64,000 bases of DNA from Sulfitobacter sp. F26169L. GTDB taxonomy: Bacteria > Pseudomonadota > Alphaproteobacteria > Rhodobacterales > Rhodobacteraceae. Below, piece after piece: positions 55,153-63,998 of this stretch (positions are counted from its first letter, which is position 1; the number at the start of each line of letters is the position of its first letter). Where the stretch lies: the NCBI RefSeq assembly GCF_026410285.1, contig NZ_JAPMLP010000001.1, forward strand, positions 248,001 to 312,000, written 5' to 3'. The notes beneath the pieces are model-generated. The model did not search any database, was not told the DNA's origin, and saw only the letters and a program-made list of their open reading frames with translations. The position numbers were made by a program, and so were the translations under genes.

Positions 55153-56766
55153 TTACTCCGCAGGTGTTTTAGAAAAGGGGTCTTTGCCGTCCGTGGTGCG
55201 CAGGCGGTGATTGTGCCGTGCCCTCCAGATTTCGGTTTCTTCTACGTCTTCGACGGGGCCGCGCCGGATGTATTTCAGCATCAGCCGTACTTCGACGATA
55301 AACAGGATGGTGTAGAAAACCATGAACCCCGCAAGCGTCAGCAAGACATCTGATATCGATAGGTGGCTGACCGACAGGGCGGTCGGCAATACGCCATCCA
55401 CCGTCCATGGCTGGCGGCCATATTCAGCTACGATCCAGCCCAGTTCGGCCGCGATCCACGGCGCGGGGATGATGATGACCGCCCCCCAAAGCGCCCAGCG
55501 TGGATAGACCTGACCGCGAAAACTGGAGCGCCAGAAGAAATAGGCCATTACCGCAATAAATCCGAAGCCGAGCCCGACCATGATGCGGAACGCCCAGAAC
55601 AGCGGCCAGACATTCGGCACCGTATCATCGGCAGCCTGTTTGATCTGCGCCTCGGTGGCGTCACGCGGATCGTCCACGTAACGCTTGAGCAGATAGGCAT
55701 AGCCCAGGTTGCCGCCGTGTTCTTCAAATGTCTGGCGCACGTCTGCCGGTGTTTCTGCCCGCTGCGCGCGAATTGTCATCAACGCATCATAGGCGATCAT
55801 CCCCGAGCGTATGCGCTCTTCGGACTCAGCGACCAGATCGTTGATGCCGGGGATTTCTTCGGTCAGGGTGCGGGTGCCGATCAGGCCCATCATCCACGGA
55901 ATTTTGATTGCGTAATGGGTTTCACGCGCTTCCATGTCGGGAAAACCGATCAGGTTGAAAGGGGCTGGGGCGGGTTCTGTCTCCCACATGCCTTCAATCG
56001 CAGCCATTTTCATCTGCTGGTTGTGCGACACATCATAGCCGGACTCATCACCCAGCAGAACCACCGACAGGGCAGAGGCAAGCCCGAAGGACGCCGCCAC
56101 CGTGATCGAACGGCGCGCCAGTTCAAGATGCCTCCCCTGAAGCATATACCACGCCGATACGCCCAGCACAAAAATCGCCGCAGTGACATAACCTGCTGAA
56201 ACCGTGTGCACAAATTTCGCTTGCGCCACCGAGTTGAACATCACTTCGAAAAAGCTGGTGAGTTCCATCCGCATCGTTTCGGGGTTGAATTCAGCCCCGA
56301 CAGGGTTTTGCATCCAGCCATTCGCAATAAGAATCCACAGCGCGGAAAAGTTCGAGCCGATCGCAACCAGCCACGCAACAATCAGGTGCGCAACCTTGCT
56401 CAGCTTGTCCCAACCAAAGAAGAACAGGCCCACAAATGTCGCCTCAAGGAAAAAGGCCATCAACCCTTCAAGGGCAAGGGGGGCGCCGAAAATATCGCCG
56501 ACGTAATGGCTGAAGTATGACCAGTTCATCCCGAACTGGAATTCCATCGTGATGCCCGTGGCCACCCCCAATGCAAAGTTGATGCCAAACAGCATGCCCC
56601 AGAATTTGGTCATCTGTCGCCAGATCGGACGGCCTGTCATCACATAGACTGTCTCCATAATCGCCACGATCACAGAAAGGCCCAAGGTCAGCGGCACAAA
56701 GAGAAAGTGGTACATGACCGTAGCGGCAAATTGCAGACGGGACAGTTCGACGATGTCGAGATCCAT
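55153..56766 (-). CDS. cydA: Cytochrome bd ubiquinol oxidase subunit I
   Basis: Heme-bearing subunit of the quinol oxidase that reduces O2 to water at high affinity, tolerant of sulfide, NO and cyanide in studied cases. The 537 residues show His20 in MYHFLFVPLTLG, a second heme ligand His in FVHTVSAGYV near 185, the Lys and Glu of QQMKMAAIEGMW in the Q-loop near 255, GRQPWTV near 440 and Met in FRIMVGLG near 395. The Q-loop is of moderate length. The gene follows cydC by about 110 bases and shares the operon. Confidence 0.97.
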   Translation of the reverse strand: MDLDIVELSRLQFAATVMYHFLFVPLTLGLSVIVAIMETVYVMTGRPIWRQMTKFWGMLFGINFALGVATGITMEFQFGMNWSYFSHYVGDIFGAPLALEGLMAFFLEATFVGLFFFGWDKLSKVAHLIVAWLVAIGSNFSALWILIANGWMQNPVGAEFNPETMRMELTSFFEVMFNSVAQAKFVHTVSAGYVTAAIFVLGVSAWYMLQGRHLELARRSITVAASFGLASALSVVLLGDESGYDVSHNQQMKMAAIEGMWETEPAPAPFNLIGFPDMEARETHYAIKIPWMMGLIGTRTLTEEIPGINDLVAESEERIRSGMIAYDALMTIRAQRAETPADVRQTFEEHGGNLGYAYLLKRYVDDPRDATEAQIKQAADDTVPNVWPLFWAFRIMVGLGFGFIAVMAYFFWRSSFRGQVYPRWALWGAVIIIPAPWIAAELGWIVAEYGRQPWTVDGVLPTALSVSHLSISDVLLTLAGFMVFYTILFIVEVRLMLKYIRRGPVEDVEETEIWRARHNHRLRTTDGKDPFSKTPAE

Positions 56767-56879
56767 TTCGCGTATCCTTTTTTCGCGGGGCGGGTGCGCG
56801 GTGGCTTGCCCGTACCACGGTTCCCGCTTCCGATGTTGTTCCGACTACATTATGGCAACTTAGCCGGATGGTGACATTA

Positions 56880-58484
56880 TCACCGAGCAAGAGATATCTT
56901 TCGGTCGAACACCCGATGATCGGCGCTGCGGTGCAAAACCGCAATGATTGCTGCCTCTGGCAAGGCGCTGCGAATGCCCGACAGAACGTGATCTGCGGTT
57001 TCTGCATCCAACCCCTCGGTAGGTTCATCCAAAAGCAGAAGGCGTGGCGATTTAAGAAGCGCACGGGCCAGCGCCAGGCGTTTTGCCTGCCCTCCTGACA
57101 GGCCCGCACCCGCTTCACCAAGGCGCACGTCCAGACCGCCGCGCGCCGCGATGTCATCATCAAGCGCGACCGCAGCCAGAGCGCGCCACATCGCATCGTC
57201 GTCCGCCTGTGCGCCAAGCGCAAGGTTGTCGCGGATGGTGCCTGCAATCAGAGCACTGCGTTGCGGCACCATCGTCACGATCCCGCGCAGTGCGGTATCG
57301 GGCCAGCGATCGGGCCGCTGCCCGAAAATTGCGACACCGCCACCATCGGCAAGTCCGGCAATTTGCATCAGCAGACTGGTCTTGCCGCAGCCACTGGGTC
57401 CGGTGAGGGCGAGGGCCTCGGCACCGTCCATATCGAAATTAATCAAGGGACTGTGTACTGACAGTAACGGTGCTTCCGTAATGTTCGGGGCATTGGCCTG
57501 CCCGGGGCGCGGTGGAGTATTACAAGGGTTCCCGATCCGCTTTGCGGCCCCGGCCATTCTGCCATACTCCGCTACACCCCGCCTGAGCGGCGCCAGCGTT
57601 TCGGCCAACGCAAGCGCTACAAAAACCCCGATCGCGGCTACTGCTGGCCCCGCATGGCCATGTTGCACAATCCACCCGCCTGCGGTCAGGGCAAGCCCGA
57701 CGACCACCGCAACCAGGGCCGACACCGCCGCGCCTGCGTTGCGTTCGGCGAGATCAAGTGCGCGCGCGGCGATGCGGGTGCTGGTATCAAGCGCTTCCAG
57801 TTCCGCTTCGCGCCTGCCAAGCCCCGCCCCGAGGATCAGCGCCTGACGGTTGCGGATCATGTCGATAATTCCCTGACGCAGCTTTTGATCCTGTGCCTCG
57901 ACCGTGTCGGAAGGATGCACACCGCGCCGCGCCAGTTGCCAGAACACCAGTACCGCCAGCGGCAGGTAGCCCGCGAGAACCGTCCACGCCACCAGCCAGC
58001 CTGCCAGCCAGCCAAGGGCACAGAACGCGATCACGTGGGTGACCAGCGCGCCCATTCCCGGCAGCACGAGGCGCAGCATCAAGCCGTCCAGCGCATCCAC
58101 ATCCGATATAATCCGCGTCAGCACAGCCTCGCTGCGCAGATGTGAAAGCTGTCGATGATCCAGATGACCCTGTCTGCGCAACAGCGTCACGCGAAGCGCT
58201 GCCAATGCGCGCAAGGTTGCATCGTGGGTCAGCAGGCGTTCGCCGTAGCGTGCAGCCGTGCGCCCAAGCGCGAGAAACCGCACACCGGCGGATGGGCGGA
58301 ATACATCGAACGCGATGCCCACGCCCGCAATTCCCGCGATCCCTGTTGCGGTGATGAACCATCCCGAAAGGCCCAGCAAGGCCGCGCCCATCAGCAGTAC
58401 AACCACTGTCAGGGCAGCGCCCCGTGCCATTGCCCAAGGGGCCGCAGACACAAGCAACCGCATAAATGGTAAAAGAACTTTCAT
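56880..58484 (-). CDS. cydC: Thiol-reductant ABC exporter subunit CydC
   Basis: Half of the CydDC exporter that moves cysteine/glutathione to the periplasm and is needed for cytochrome bd assembly. The 534 residues have an N-terminal six-helix domain (LTVVVLLMGAALLGLSGWF near 25) and a C-terminal ATPase domain with Walker A GPSGCGKTSLL near 375, the signature LSGGQAKRLALARAL near 475 and Walker B RLLLLDEPTEGLD. The start overlaps the cydD stop by four bases (58481-58484). Confidence 0.94.
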   Translation of the reverse strand: MKVLLPFMRLLVSAAPWAMARGAALTVVVLLMGAALLGLSGWFITATGIAGIAGVGIAFDVFRPSAGVRFLALGRTAARYGERLLTHDATLRALAALRVTLLRRQGHLDHRQLSHLRSEAVLTRIISDVDALDGLMLRLVLPGMGALVTHVIAFCALGWLAGWLVAWTVLAGYLPLAVLVFWQLARRGVHPSDTVEAQDQKLRQGIIDMIRNRQALILGAGLGRREAELEALDTSTRIAARALDLAERNAGAAVSALVAVVVGLALTAGGWIVQHGHAGPAVAAIGVFVALALAETLAPLRRGVAEYGRMAGAAKRIGNPCNTPPRPGQANAPNITEAPLLSVHSPLINFDMDGAEALALTGPSGCGKTSLLMQIAGLADGGGVAIFGQRPDRWPDTALRGIVTMVPQRSALIAGTIRDNLALGAQADDDAMWRALAAVALDDDIAARGGLDVRLGEAGAGLSGGQAKRLALARALLKSPRLLLLDEPTEGLDAETADHVLSGIRSALPEAAIIAVLHRSADHRVFDRKISLAR

Positions 58485-60148
58485 ACTCCCACCTCGACCG
58501 AACGATCCATCGCAGCCACCAGCACAGGATCATGGGTTGCGACGATCAGGCTGTGGCCGCTTTCTTTCAACCGGAGCAGCGCGCGGATAACCTGCGCCGC
58601 CGTGGCAGGGTCCAGATCGGCTGTCGGCTCGTCCGCGAGGATCAACTCGCGACCGCCGAGAAAGGTGCGCGCAATCATCAGCCGCCGCGCTTCGCCGCCC
58701 GAAACACCGCCACCCGTTTCCCCCAGCCGCGTCGCGAGACCCTGCGGCAGGCGGTGCACGATACCGGCTGCTTCGGCCTGCTCCAGCGCGGGCCACGGAT
58801 CGGCGCCGCGCGCATCCGGATCAAGCCATTCGCGCAGTTCCTGATCAGGAAAATGCAGCGTTTGGGGCACAAGCGCGATGCGCGCGCGCCAGGCATCGGC
58901 GGTGCTATCGTCCAGCACGACACCACAGACAGTGATGCATCCCGCAGACAGGGGTACCAGCCCTGCAATCGCGGCAAGGGCCGTGCTTTTTCCTGCCCCG
59001 CTAGAGCCTGTCAGGGCCAGAGCCTCGCCCGCTTTTAACTTGAAGTCGGGCAGTGGCACGTTTCGCTCCGGCAGGGCCGCTACCGCTCCTGTCAGGACCA
59101 ACGACAGCGCACCTTTCAGGGCAGGGGCGGGATGTGCGTTTCCGACAATTTCCACCCGCGCGGCGGCGTCCAGCGCATCCAGATCAGCCACAACAGACAA
59201 TCCCGCAGCGCGATCATGCCACGCCGCAGCGAGATCCCTGAAGGGCTGAAAAAACTCGGGCGTGATCAGCAGCAAAAACAATCCTTCAGCCAACCCCAGT
59301 GGTGTGCCCCAACTGCCAAACTGAAGCGCCCCCAAAAGGGTGAAGCCGACAAAAACCGCCACCATGGCCACGCCAATTGCACTGAACAGTTCCAGCACGG
59401 TCGAGGAGAGGAACGCCACGCGCAGGACGGACATGGTGCGCACCCGAAGCGCGTCGGCGCGGGCGGTGAAATCGGCGGTGCTGCGCTCTGTCGCGCCCAG
59501 TAACCGGATGTCGAGCATGGCCGAAAGACGGTCCATCAGCATCGCGTTCATCGAACCGATCTCGTCCATCTGGCGGCGCGATGCCTGTTCGGCGGTGATC
59601 CCGACAAGCGCCATGAAAACCGGAATAAGCGGCCCCGCGACCAGCATCGTTAGTCCGACTGCCCAGGAGAACCAGAACGCCATAACCAGCAAAACCAGCG
59701 GCAGCACCATCACCCGCACCATCGCCACGTAATAGCGTGTGATCCAGGGTTGCAGCAGCGGCAGCTTTTGCACAACCAGTGCTGCAATTTCGGCCGATCC
59801 AGCATCTGCGCGCGCGCGCGCCTCGCGGCGGATCAGGGCGGTTCGTTCGCGGGTGATCGTTTGGTCTGCTGCCTCGAAAAGACGCTTTTGCGCGCGATGA
59901 TCTAGGGCCGCCCGCAGCAGGCCGCCCAGCACAAAAACCATCGCCGCCACGCCAGTGCGGCCGGTATCGCCAGACACCCAGCCGGAAATGGCCCACGCCA
60001 GGGCCGCCGCCTGAATCGGCCAGACCAAACCGGAGATCACAGAAAGCACGCCCGCCACCCGCAGGGACTGCGACACAGGCGCAATAATGCGCGCATCCGC
60101 CCGCTTCTTGGCAGATGGCTTTTCGTGTATATCGGATGTGTTGGTCAT
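58481..60148 (-). CDS. cydD: Thiol-reductant ABC exporter subunit CydD
   Basis: Partner of CydC, first gene of the cyd-sqr operon, 555 residues. A six-helix transmembrane region (about 25-300, starting SLRVAGVLSVISGLVWPIQ) precedes an ATPase domain with Walker A GSSGAGKSTALAAI near 385, the signature VSGGEARRLMIARTF near 490 and Walker B LILADEPTADLD near 510. The N-terminus is hydrophilic with a PSAKKRADAR stretch. About 400 bases of untranscribed-looking sequence lie upstream, where the operon promoter is expected; no FNR-type TTGAT-N4-ATCAA box is visible there. Confidence 0.94.
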   Translation of the reverse strand: MTNTSDIHEKPSAKKRADARIIAPVSQSLRVAGVLSVISGLVWPIQAAALAWAISGWVSGDTGRTGVAAMVFVLGGLLRAALDHRAQKRLFEAADQTITRERTALIRREARARADAGSAEIAALVVQKLPLLQPWITRYYVAMVRVMVLPLVLLVMAFWFSWAVGLTMLVAGPLIPVFMALVGITAEQASRRQMDEIGSMNAMLMDRLSAMLDIRLLGATERSTADFTARADALRVRTMSVLRVAFLSSTVLELFSAIGVAMVAVFVGFTLLGALQFGSWGTPLGLAEGLFLLLITPEFFQPFRDLAAAWHDRAAGLSVVADLDALDAAARVEIVGNAHPAPALKGALSLVLTGAVAALPERNVPLPDFKLKAGEALALTGSSGAGKSTALAAIAGLVPLSAGCITVCGVVLDDSTADAWRARIALVPQTLHFPDQELREWLDPDARGADPWPALEQAEAAGIVHRLPQGLATRLGETGGGVSGGEARRLMIARTFLGGRELILADEPTADLDPATAAQVIRALLRLKESGHSLIVATHDPVLVAAMDRSVEVGV

Positions 60149-60566
60149 ATCGGCTTCGCCTTACACGATCCTGCAAGGCTGTTCGAGCGGACAAAACCGC
60201 ACCCTTTGCCAGTGTGCAAACGTCCAAAGCAGAAACTCTAACGCAAGTATGATAGCAGTTCGCTGCTTCAACAAGAATAAGTCGCGTTAATGATTTATTC
60301 TGAAAGGCTTTGCCAACCTAAAAATGCCCTACTGTCCCGTATATGAACGGGTGCGCAGCTCCGGGAAGGTACGGGTACATCCGCAGGGTAATCAACTACG
60401 AGCCTGCCTACAAACGCGCCCGCTGAGGCTTTGCTGCTGAAAGTATCGCGCGCAAATAGCAATGTTGGTCACATCGAATTCATGCGCGACACACAGACAT
60501 AAAGAATTGAGCGCCGCAGAGGCAATTGTCTTTGCAACCAGATCGCTGCGCTTTTCCGTAGCGTGG
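60149..60566. other. Intergenic region upstream of cydD
   Basis: About 420 bases between the cydD start and the pirin stop, both minus strand. No convincing gene. A small inverted repeat, AGCAG-TTCG-CTGCT, lies at 60254-60267, around 110 bases before cydD; it could be a hairpin or a binding site. The promoter of the cyd operon should lie in this stretch but no clear -35/-10 pair was seen. Confidence 0.55.
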
Positions 60567-61532
60567 CTATTTCGGCTCTTTCGGGCGTGTGCGGGCGAGA
60601 TCGGCGGTGATCGGAATGAATTCATCATCATCGCCGGGGGGCAGCTTGAAAGGGCCGTTTTCCCAATCGCCGGCCCGCCACGCTTCCTTGGCGTGTTCGA
60701 TCTTGTCTTTGGACGAAGACACGAAATTCCACCAAATGTAGCGCTTTTCGTTCAGCGTTGCGCCGCCGAGAGCCATCACGCGCGCGCCGCGCGGACCTGC
60801 CTTGACCGTCATCTTGTCACCGGGGCGGAATACCATCATGCGACCGGCTTCGAATGTATCCCCCGCGACCTCGATGCTGCCTTCGGTGACATAGATACCG
60901 CGATCTTCGTGGTTGTCTGGCAGGGGGAAAGATTTACCCGCCTCCAGTGTCACATCCAGATAAAAGGTTTCCGACTGTGTGGTGACGGGGCTTGTCTCGC
61001 CATAGGCAGAGCCGAGGATCAACCGCGCAGAGAGACCGTTTTCGGTGATCAACGGCAATGCGCCTTCCTTGTGGTGTTCAAATTCCGGCTCCATGTCCTC
61101 GCGGTGTTCGGGCAGGGCGATCCATGTCTGGATACCGAACAACTTACTGTTGCGCGCGCGGGTTTCCTCGCTCGTACGTTCCGAATGGGTGACGCCTTTG
61201 CCCGCAGTCATCCAGTTTACTTCGCCGGGGTAAATCATCTGGTGCGTGCCAAGGCTGTCGCGGTGTTCGAATTCGCCTTCATACAAATAGGTAACCGTGC
61301 CAAGCCCGATGTGGGGGTGGGGGCGCACGTCGATGCCACCTTCGTCGATAAATTCGGCGGGGCCCATCTGGTCGAAAAAGATGAACGGACCAACCATCTG
61401 GCGTTCCGGCGATGGCAGGGCGCGGCGCACATCAAATCCGCCAAGATCGCGCGCACGGGGGATGATGAGAGTTTCGATCGAGTTGCTATCTGCATTCGGA
61501 CAATCGGGGTCTTGGGTGGGAATCCAGCTCAT
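60567..61532 (-). CDS. Pirin family protein
   Basis: A bicupin of 321 residues. The N-terminal cupin has the metal-binding pattern with FFDQMGPAEF, RPHPHIGLGTVTYLYEGEFEHRD near 70-95 (two His plus a further His and Glu) and the GKGVTHSER block near 110. The C-terminal cupin is less conserved. Pirins include quercetin 2,3-dioxygenases and redox-sensing co-regulators, so the exact role is open. It ends a run of five same-strand genes starting with the VOC protein at the window edge. Confidence 0.92.
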   Translation of the reverse strand: MSWIPTQDPDCPNADSNSIETLIIPRARDLGGFDVRRALPSPERQMVGPFIFFDQMGPAEFIDEGGIDVRPHPHIGLGTVTYLYEGEFEHRDSLGTHQMIYPGEVNWMTAGKGVTHSERTSEETRARNSKLFGIQTWIALPEHREDMEPEFEHHKEGALPLITENGLSARLILGSAYGETSPVTTQSETFYLDVTLEAGKSFPLPDNHEDRGIYVTEGSIEVAGDTFEAGRMMVFRPGDKMTVKAGPRGARVMALGGATLNEKRYIWWNFVSSSKDKIEHAKEAWRAGDWENGPFKLPPGDDDEFIPITADLARTRPKEPK

Positions 61533-61622
61533 ATTTATTCTCCTGTCGGCGGCGCTAAGGTTTCACTTTAGGCCGATTTGGGGTTTCATCATTCGTGTCT
61601 CAGAAAGGGTTGATACCCGTTG

Positions 61623-61922
61623 TCACCACTGGAAAGCATCGGAGACTTCGGCCGCGTGTTTCTGAGCATAAGCGCGTACGTAAGGGCAGAATGCCACGAT
61701 GCGTTGCCCCTTTTCGCGGGCGTCTGCGATCAGCCGCTCCACCAGCGCGCGGGCGACACCGTGTCCTGCCATGGTTTCTGGCACCTCTGTGTGATCCGCG
61801 ATGATCAGGGTGGGCGTGACCTTTTTGACGATCAATTCACCCGCGCCTTCAATACCTTTGATGGTCGCGCGGTAGCGGCCCTTGAATTCGGTTTCGACAT
61901 ATTTAATCGTGAGATCAGGCAT
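61623..61922 (-). CDS. Small GNAT-family N-acetyltransferase
   Basis: A 99-residue protein with the acetyl-CoA-binding core of the Gcn5 fold in minimal form, like YidJ/YjdJ (Gcn5-related, single-domain). MAGHGVARALVERLIADAREKG near residue 50 corresponds to the acetyl-CoA-binding helix and loop, and AFCPYVRAYAQKH near 78 to the final motif. The N-terminal half gives the beta strands (LTIKYVETEFKGRYRATIKG). Substrate unknown. Same strand and close to the two pirin genes. Confidence 0.85.
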   Translation of the reverse strand: MPDLTIKYVETEFKGRYRATIKGIEGAGELIVKKVTPTLIIADHTEVPETMAGHGVARALVERLIADAREKGQRIVAFCPYVRAYAQKHAAEVSDAFQW

Positions 61923-61966
61923 GGAGTTCTCCGTTGTTTTGCAAGCTGGAAACTAGAGGGCATCAC

Positions 61967-62662
61967 TTATTTTTTTTCGCGCGGCATCGTGAAAATTAGT
62001 GCCGCGCCGTCACTGGCCCAGTCGAGCGTTGTCTCTTCGCCCGCTGGCACTTGTAAACCGTCACCTGCGCTCAGGTGTTCGCCCTCGGCGAAGGCGAGCC
62101 CGTCGATGATATGTAGGAAACGCAAAGTGTCCGGGTCGGCGACTGGGGTACGATCGCCGTCTTTCACACGGATCAACTCCACGGTCGTAGCCGAATTGAG
62201 AGTCAGCAGCGGTTGAGAGGTTTCGGGACCTGCGATTAGAACGTTTCCGGCTTGCGGCACAGCGCGTTGGGCATAGGTGGGCTTGCCACCTGTTGTATCA
62301 GGGATCAGCCATATCTGGAACAGATGCGCCGTCTCGGTATCCGAGGCATTGCGTTCGGAATGGGTGACACCGCTGCCCGCCGACATCAGCTGCGCTTCAC
62401 CTGCGTTGATCAGTGAAACGTTTCCCTGATCATCCTCATGGCGCAGCTGGCCTTTGATCACGTAGGTGAGGATGTCCATATCCGCATGGGGGTGGCTGGC
62501 AAATCCCGAACCAGGAATGATTGTATCTTCGTTCAACACACGCAAGTTGCCAAAACCCATCCGCTTGGGGTCCTGAAACGAGCCAAAGGAGAATGTGTGA
62601 TAACTGTCGAGCCAGCCGCCACGGGTATGGCCGCGTACGGCTTTCTGATGGATTGTGATCAT
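61967..62662 (-). CDS. Pirin family protein (YhhW-like)
   Basis: A second bicupin, 231 residues, in the YhhW/quercetinase-like branch. Features: RGGWLDSYHTFSFGSF at residues 14-29, ASHPHADMDILTYVIKGQLRHED near 57-80, GVTHSERNAS near 105 and FQIWLIP near 122. ATG 62662 is chosen because AAAGGAG lies seven bases upstream; GTG 62665 is also possible. Length is shorter than the neighbouring pirin and the two are only distantly similar, so they are not a recent duplication. Confidence 0.9.
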   Translation of the reverse strand: MITIHQKAVRGHTRGGWLDSYHTFSFGSFQDPKRMGFGNLRVLNEDTIIPGSGFASHPHADMDILTYVIKGQLRHEDDQGNVSLINAGEAQLMSAGSGVTHSERNASDTETAHLFQIWLIPDTTGGKPTYAQRAVPQAGNVLIAGPETSQPLLTLNSATTVELIRVKDGDRTPVADPDTLRFLHIIDGLAFAEGEHLSAGDGLQVPAGEETTLDWASDGAALIFTMPREKK

Positions 62663-62695
62663 CACATAACTCCTTTGAATTAGAATCCGAGCGGC

Positions 62696-63304
62696 TTAGG
62701 GCGCCACCAGAAGGGATTGCAGGGCGACAAGTTCACTCTGGCGCAGATCATGGCCACCTTCGTGGATTTCGGTTGTGACGTCGGCGCCTTGTGCCTCGAA
62801 CCAGTCAATCAGCCGTGCGCTTTCGGGCCACGGACAGATCGGATCGCGCTGGCCCGCTGTGATCAGGATGCGCTTGCCGGACAGGGCAGGCACCGCATCG
62901 GGCGACCATGGGATCAGCGGATGCAACAGCCCGATGCGGTCAAACAGATCGGGATGGTTCATCGCGACGGACGCAAGGATGTTTGCGCCGTTGGAGTAGC
63001 CAAAGCCATAGACCGGCGTTTCGGGGTGCGCTGCTTTGTGCGCCGCGATGAACCGGGCCATGGTTTCCGTGCGCTTGGCCAGATCGTCCATATCATAGAC
63101 GCCCTCGCCGGTGCGCCGGAAAAACCGCGCTGCGCCGCCCTCTGATACATCACCGCGCGGGGATACAATGCCCGCCTGCGGTGCAATCTGCTCGGCAAGG
63201 CCGAAGAACTGGTTTTCATCCCCGCCCGTGCCGTGAAAGGCAAAGATCAGCGGAGCGCCCGTGGCGGGGGCTTTGGTCTTGGCGTAATAGGTGTCTGTCG
63301 ACAT
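62696..63304 (-). CDS. MhqD-like hydrolase (phospholipase/carboxylesterase family)
   Basis: An alpha/beta hydrolase of 202 residues. The oxyanion block FAFHGTGGDENQF near 20, RFFRRTGEGVYDMDDL near 63, nucleophile GFGYSNGAN near 105, acid residue in GQRDPICP near 155 and catalytic His in HEGGHDLRQSEL near 185 match MhqD, a quinone-resistance hydrolase known from Bacillus. ATG 63304 has AGGAGG six bases upstream. It follows the MhqO-like gene by 10 bases. The MhqD assignment is by family likeness; its substrate is unproved. Confidence 0.87.
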   Translation of the reverse strand: MSTDTYYAKTKAPATGAPLIFAFHGTGGDENQFFGLAEQIAPQAGIVSPRGDVSEGGAARFFRRTGEGVYDMDDLAKRTETMARFIAAHKAAHPETPVYGFGYSNGANILASVAMNHPDLFDRIGLLHPLIPWSPDAVPALSGKRILITAGQRDPICPWPESARLIDWFEAQGADVTTEIHEGGHDLRQSELVALQSLLVAP

Positions 63305-63314
63305 ATCAGCCTCC

Positions 63315-63998
63315 TCAAGAAGAAAGTTTAGGCAACAGCGCCTCGATCTGGGCGCGATGGGGTTCATAGCGATCCGGCAGTTTCAGCGCCTCACCGAGGT
63401 GCTTGGTATCTTCGTCACGATCAAACCCCGGTTCGTTGGTCGCCACCTCGAACAGGATACCGCCCGGCGTGCGGAAATAGATCGCCCAGAAATAATCACG
63501 GTCGATCACGGGGGTGACCTGATATCCGGTGTCCATCAGCGCCTTTCGCACCTCAAGCTGTGTTGCACGGTCATCAACGGCAAAGGCGATATGATGTACC
63601 GATCCGGCACCTTGGCCCGCTGTATGCGCGGACGGTAGTTCTTCCAGATCAATAGTATCGGCGCCGTTTCCGTTTTCCATCCGGTAGCGTATCACGTTGC
63701 CGTCCGCTTCGTCCCTTTGATACCCCATGAAACCCAGAAGTTCGCCGGTGGCCGCAGCATCACGCAGGGCAAAGCGCGCCCCGTGAAAGCCGAGAATGCC
63801 TGCATCTTCGGGCACGTCGGTGCCTGTCCACGGTGTACGCCCCTTTGTATCCGCTTCCACCAGTGCAAAGCCGTCACCGTCAGGCCCATCAAATTGCAGA
63901 CGGTTTTCACCAAGGAATGATGTCTTGTTCAGGCCGGTAACGCCGCGGTTGCCCAGCCGGTCCTGCCAGAACGCCAGCGCGCCCTTGGGGACGGCAAA
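63315..63998 (-). CDS. VOC family ring-cleaving dioxygenase-like protein, MhqO-like (5' partial)
   Basis: The 3' part of a glyoxalase/bleomycin-resistance-type protein cut by the right edge; its start lies outside the window, and the frame enters at 63998. About 227 residues are visible. Elements include TSFLGENRLQFDGPDGDGF and GFHGARFALRDAAAT in two adjacent VOC repeats, and SVHHIAFAVDD with YFWAIYFRTPGGILFEVAT carrying metal-ligand His and Glu positions. It resembles MhqO/glyoxalase-type proteins that act on hydroquinones. First gene of the run through the MhqD-like hydrolase and the pirins. Confidence 0.85.
   Translation of the reverse strand, partial: FAVPKGALAFWQDRLGNRGVTGLNKTSFLGENRLQFDGPDGDGFALVEADTKGRTPWTGTDVPEDAGILGFHGARFALRDAAATGELLGFMGYQRDEADGNVIRYRMENGNGADTIDLEELPSAHTAGQGAGSVHHIAFAVDDRATQLEVRKALMDTGYQVTPVIDRDYFWAIYFRTPGGILFEVATNEPGFDRDEDTKHLGEALKLPDRYEPHRAQIEALLPKLSS

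Noticed and set aside
60462-61571. A 369-codon plus-strand open frame opposite the pirin gene
   Set aside because: The minus strand encodes a clear pirin with cupin motifs, so this is its shadow.
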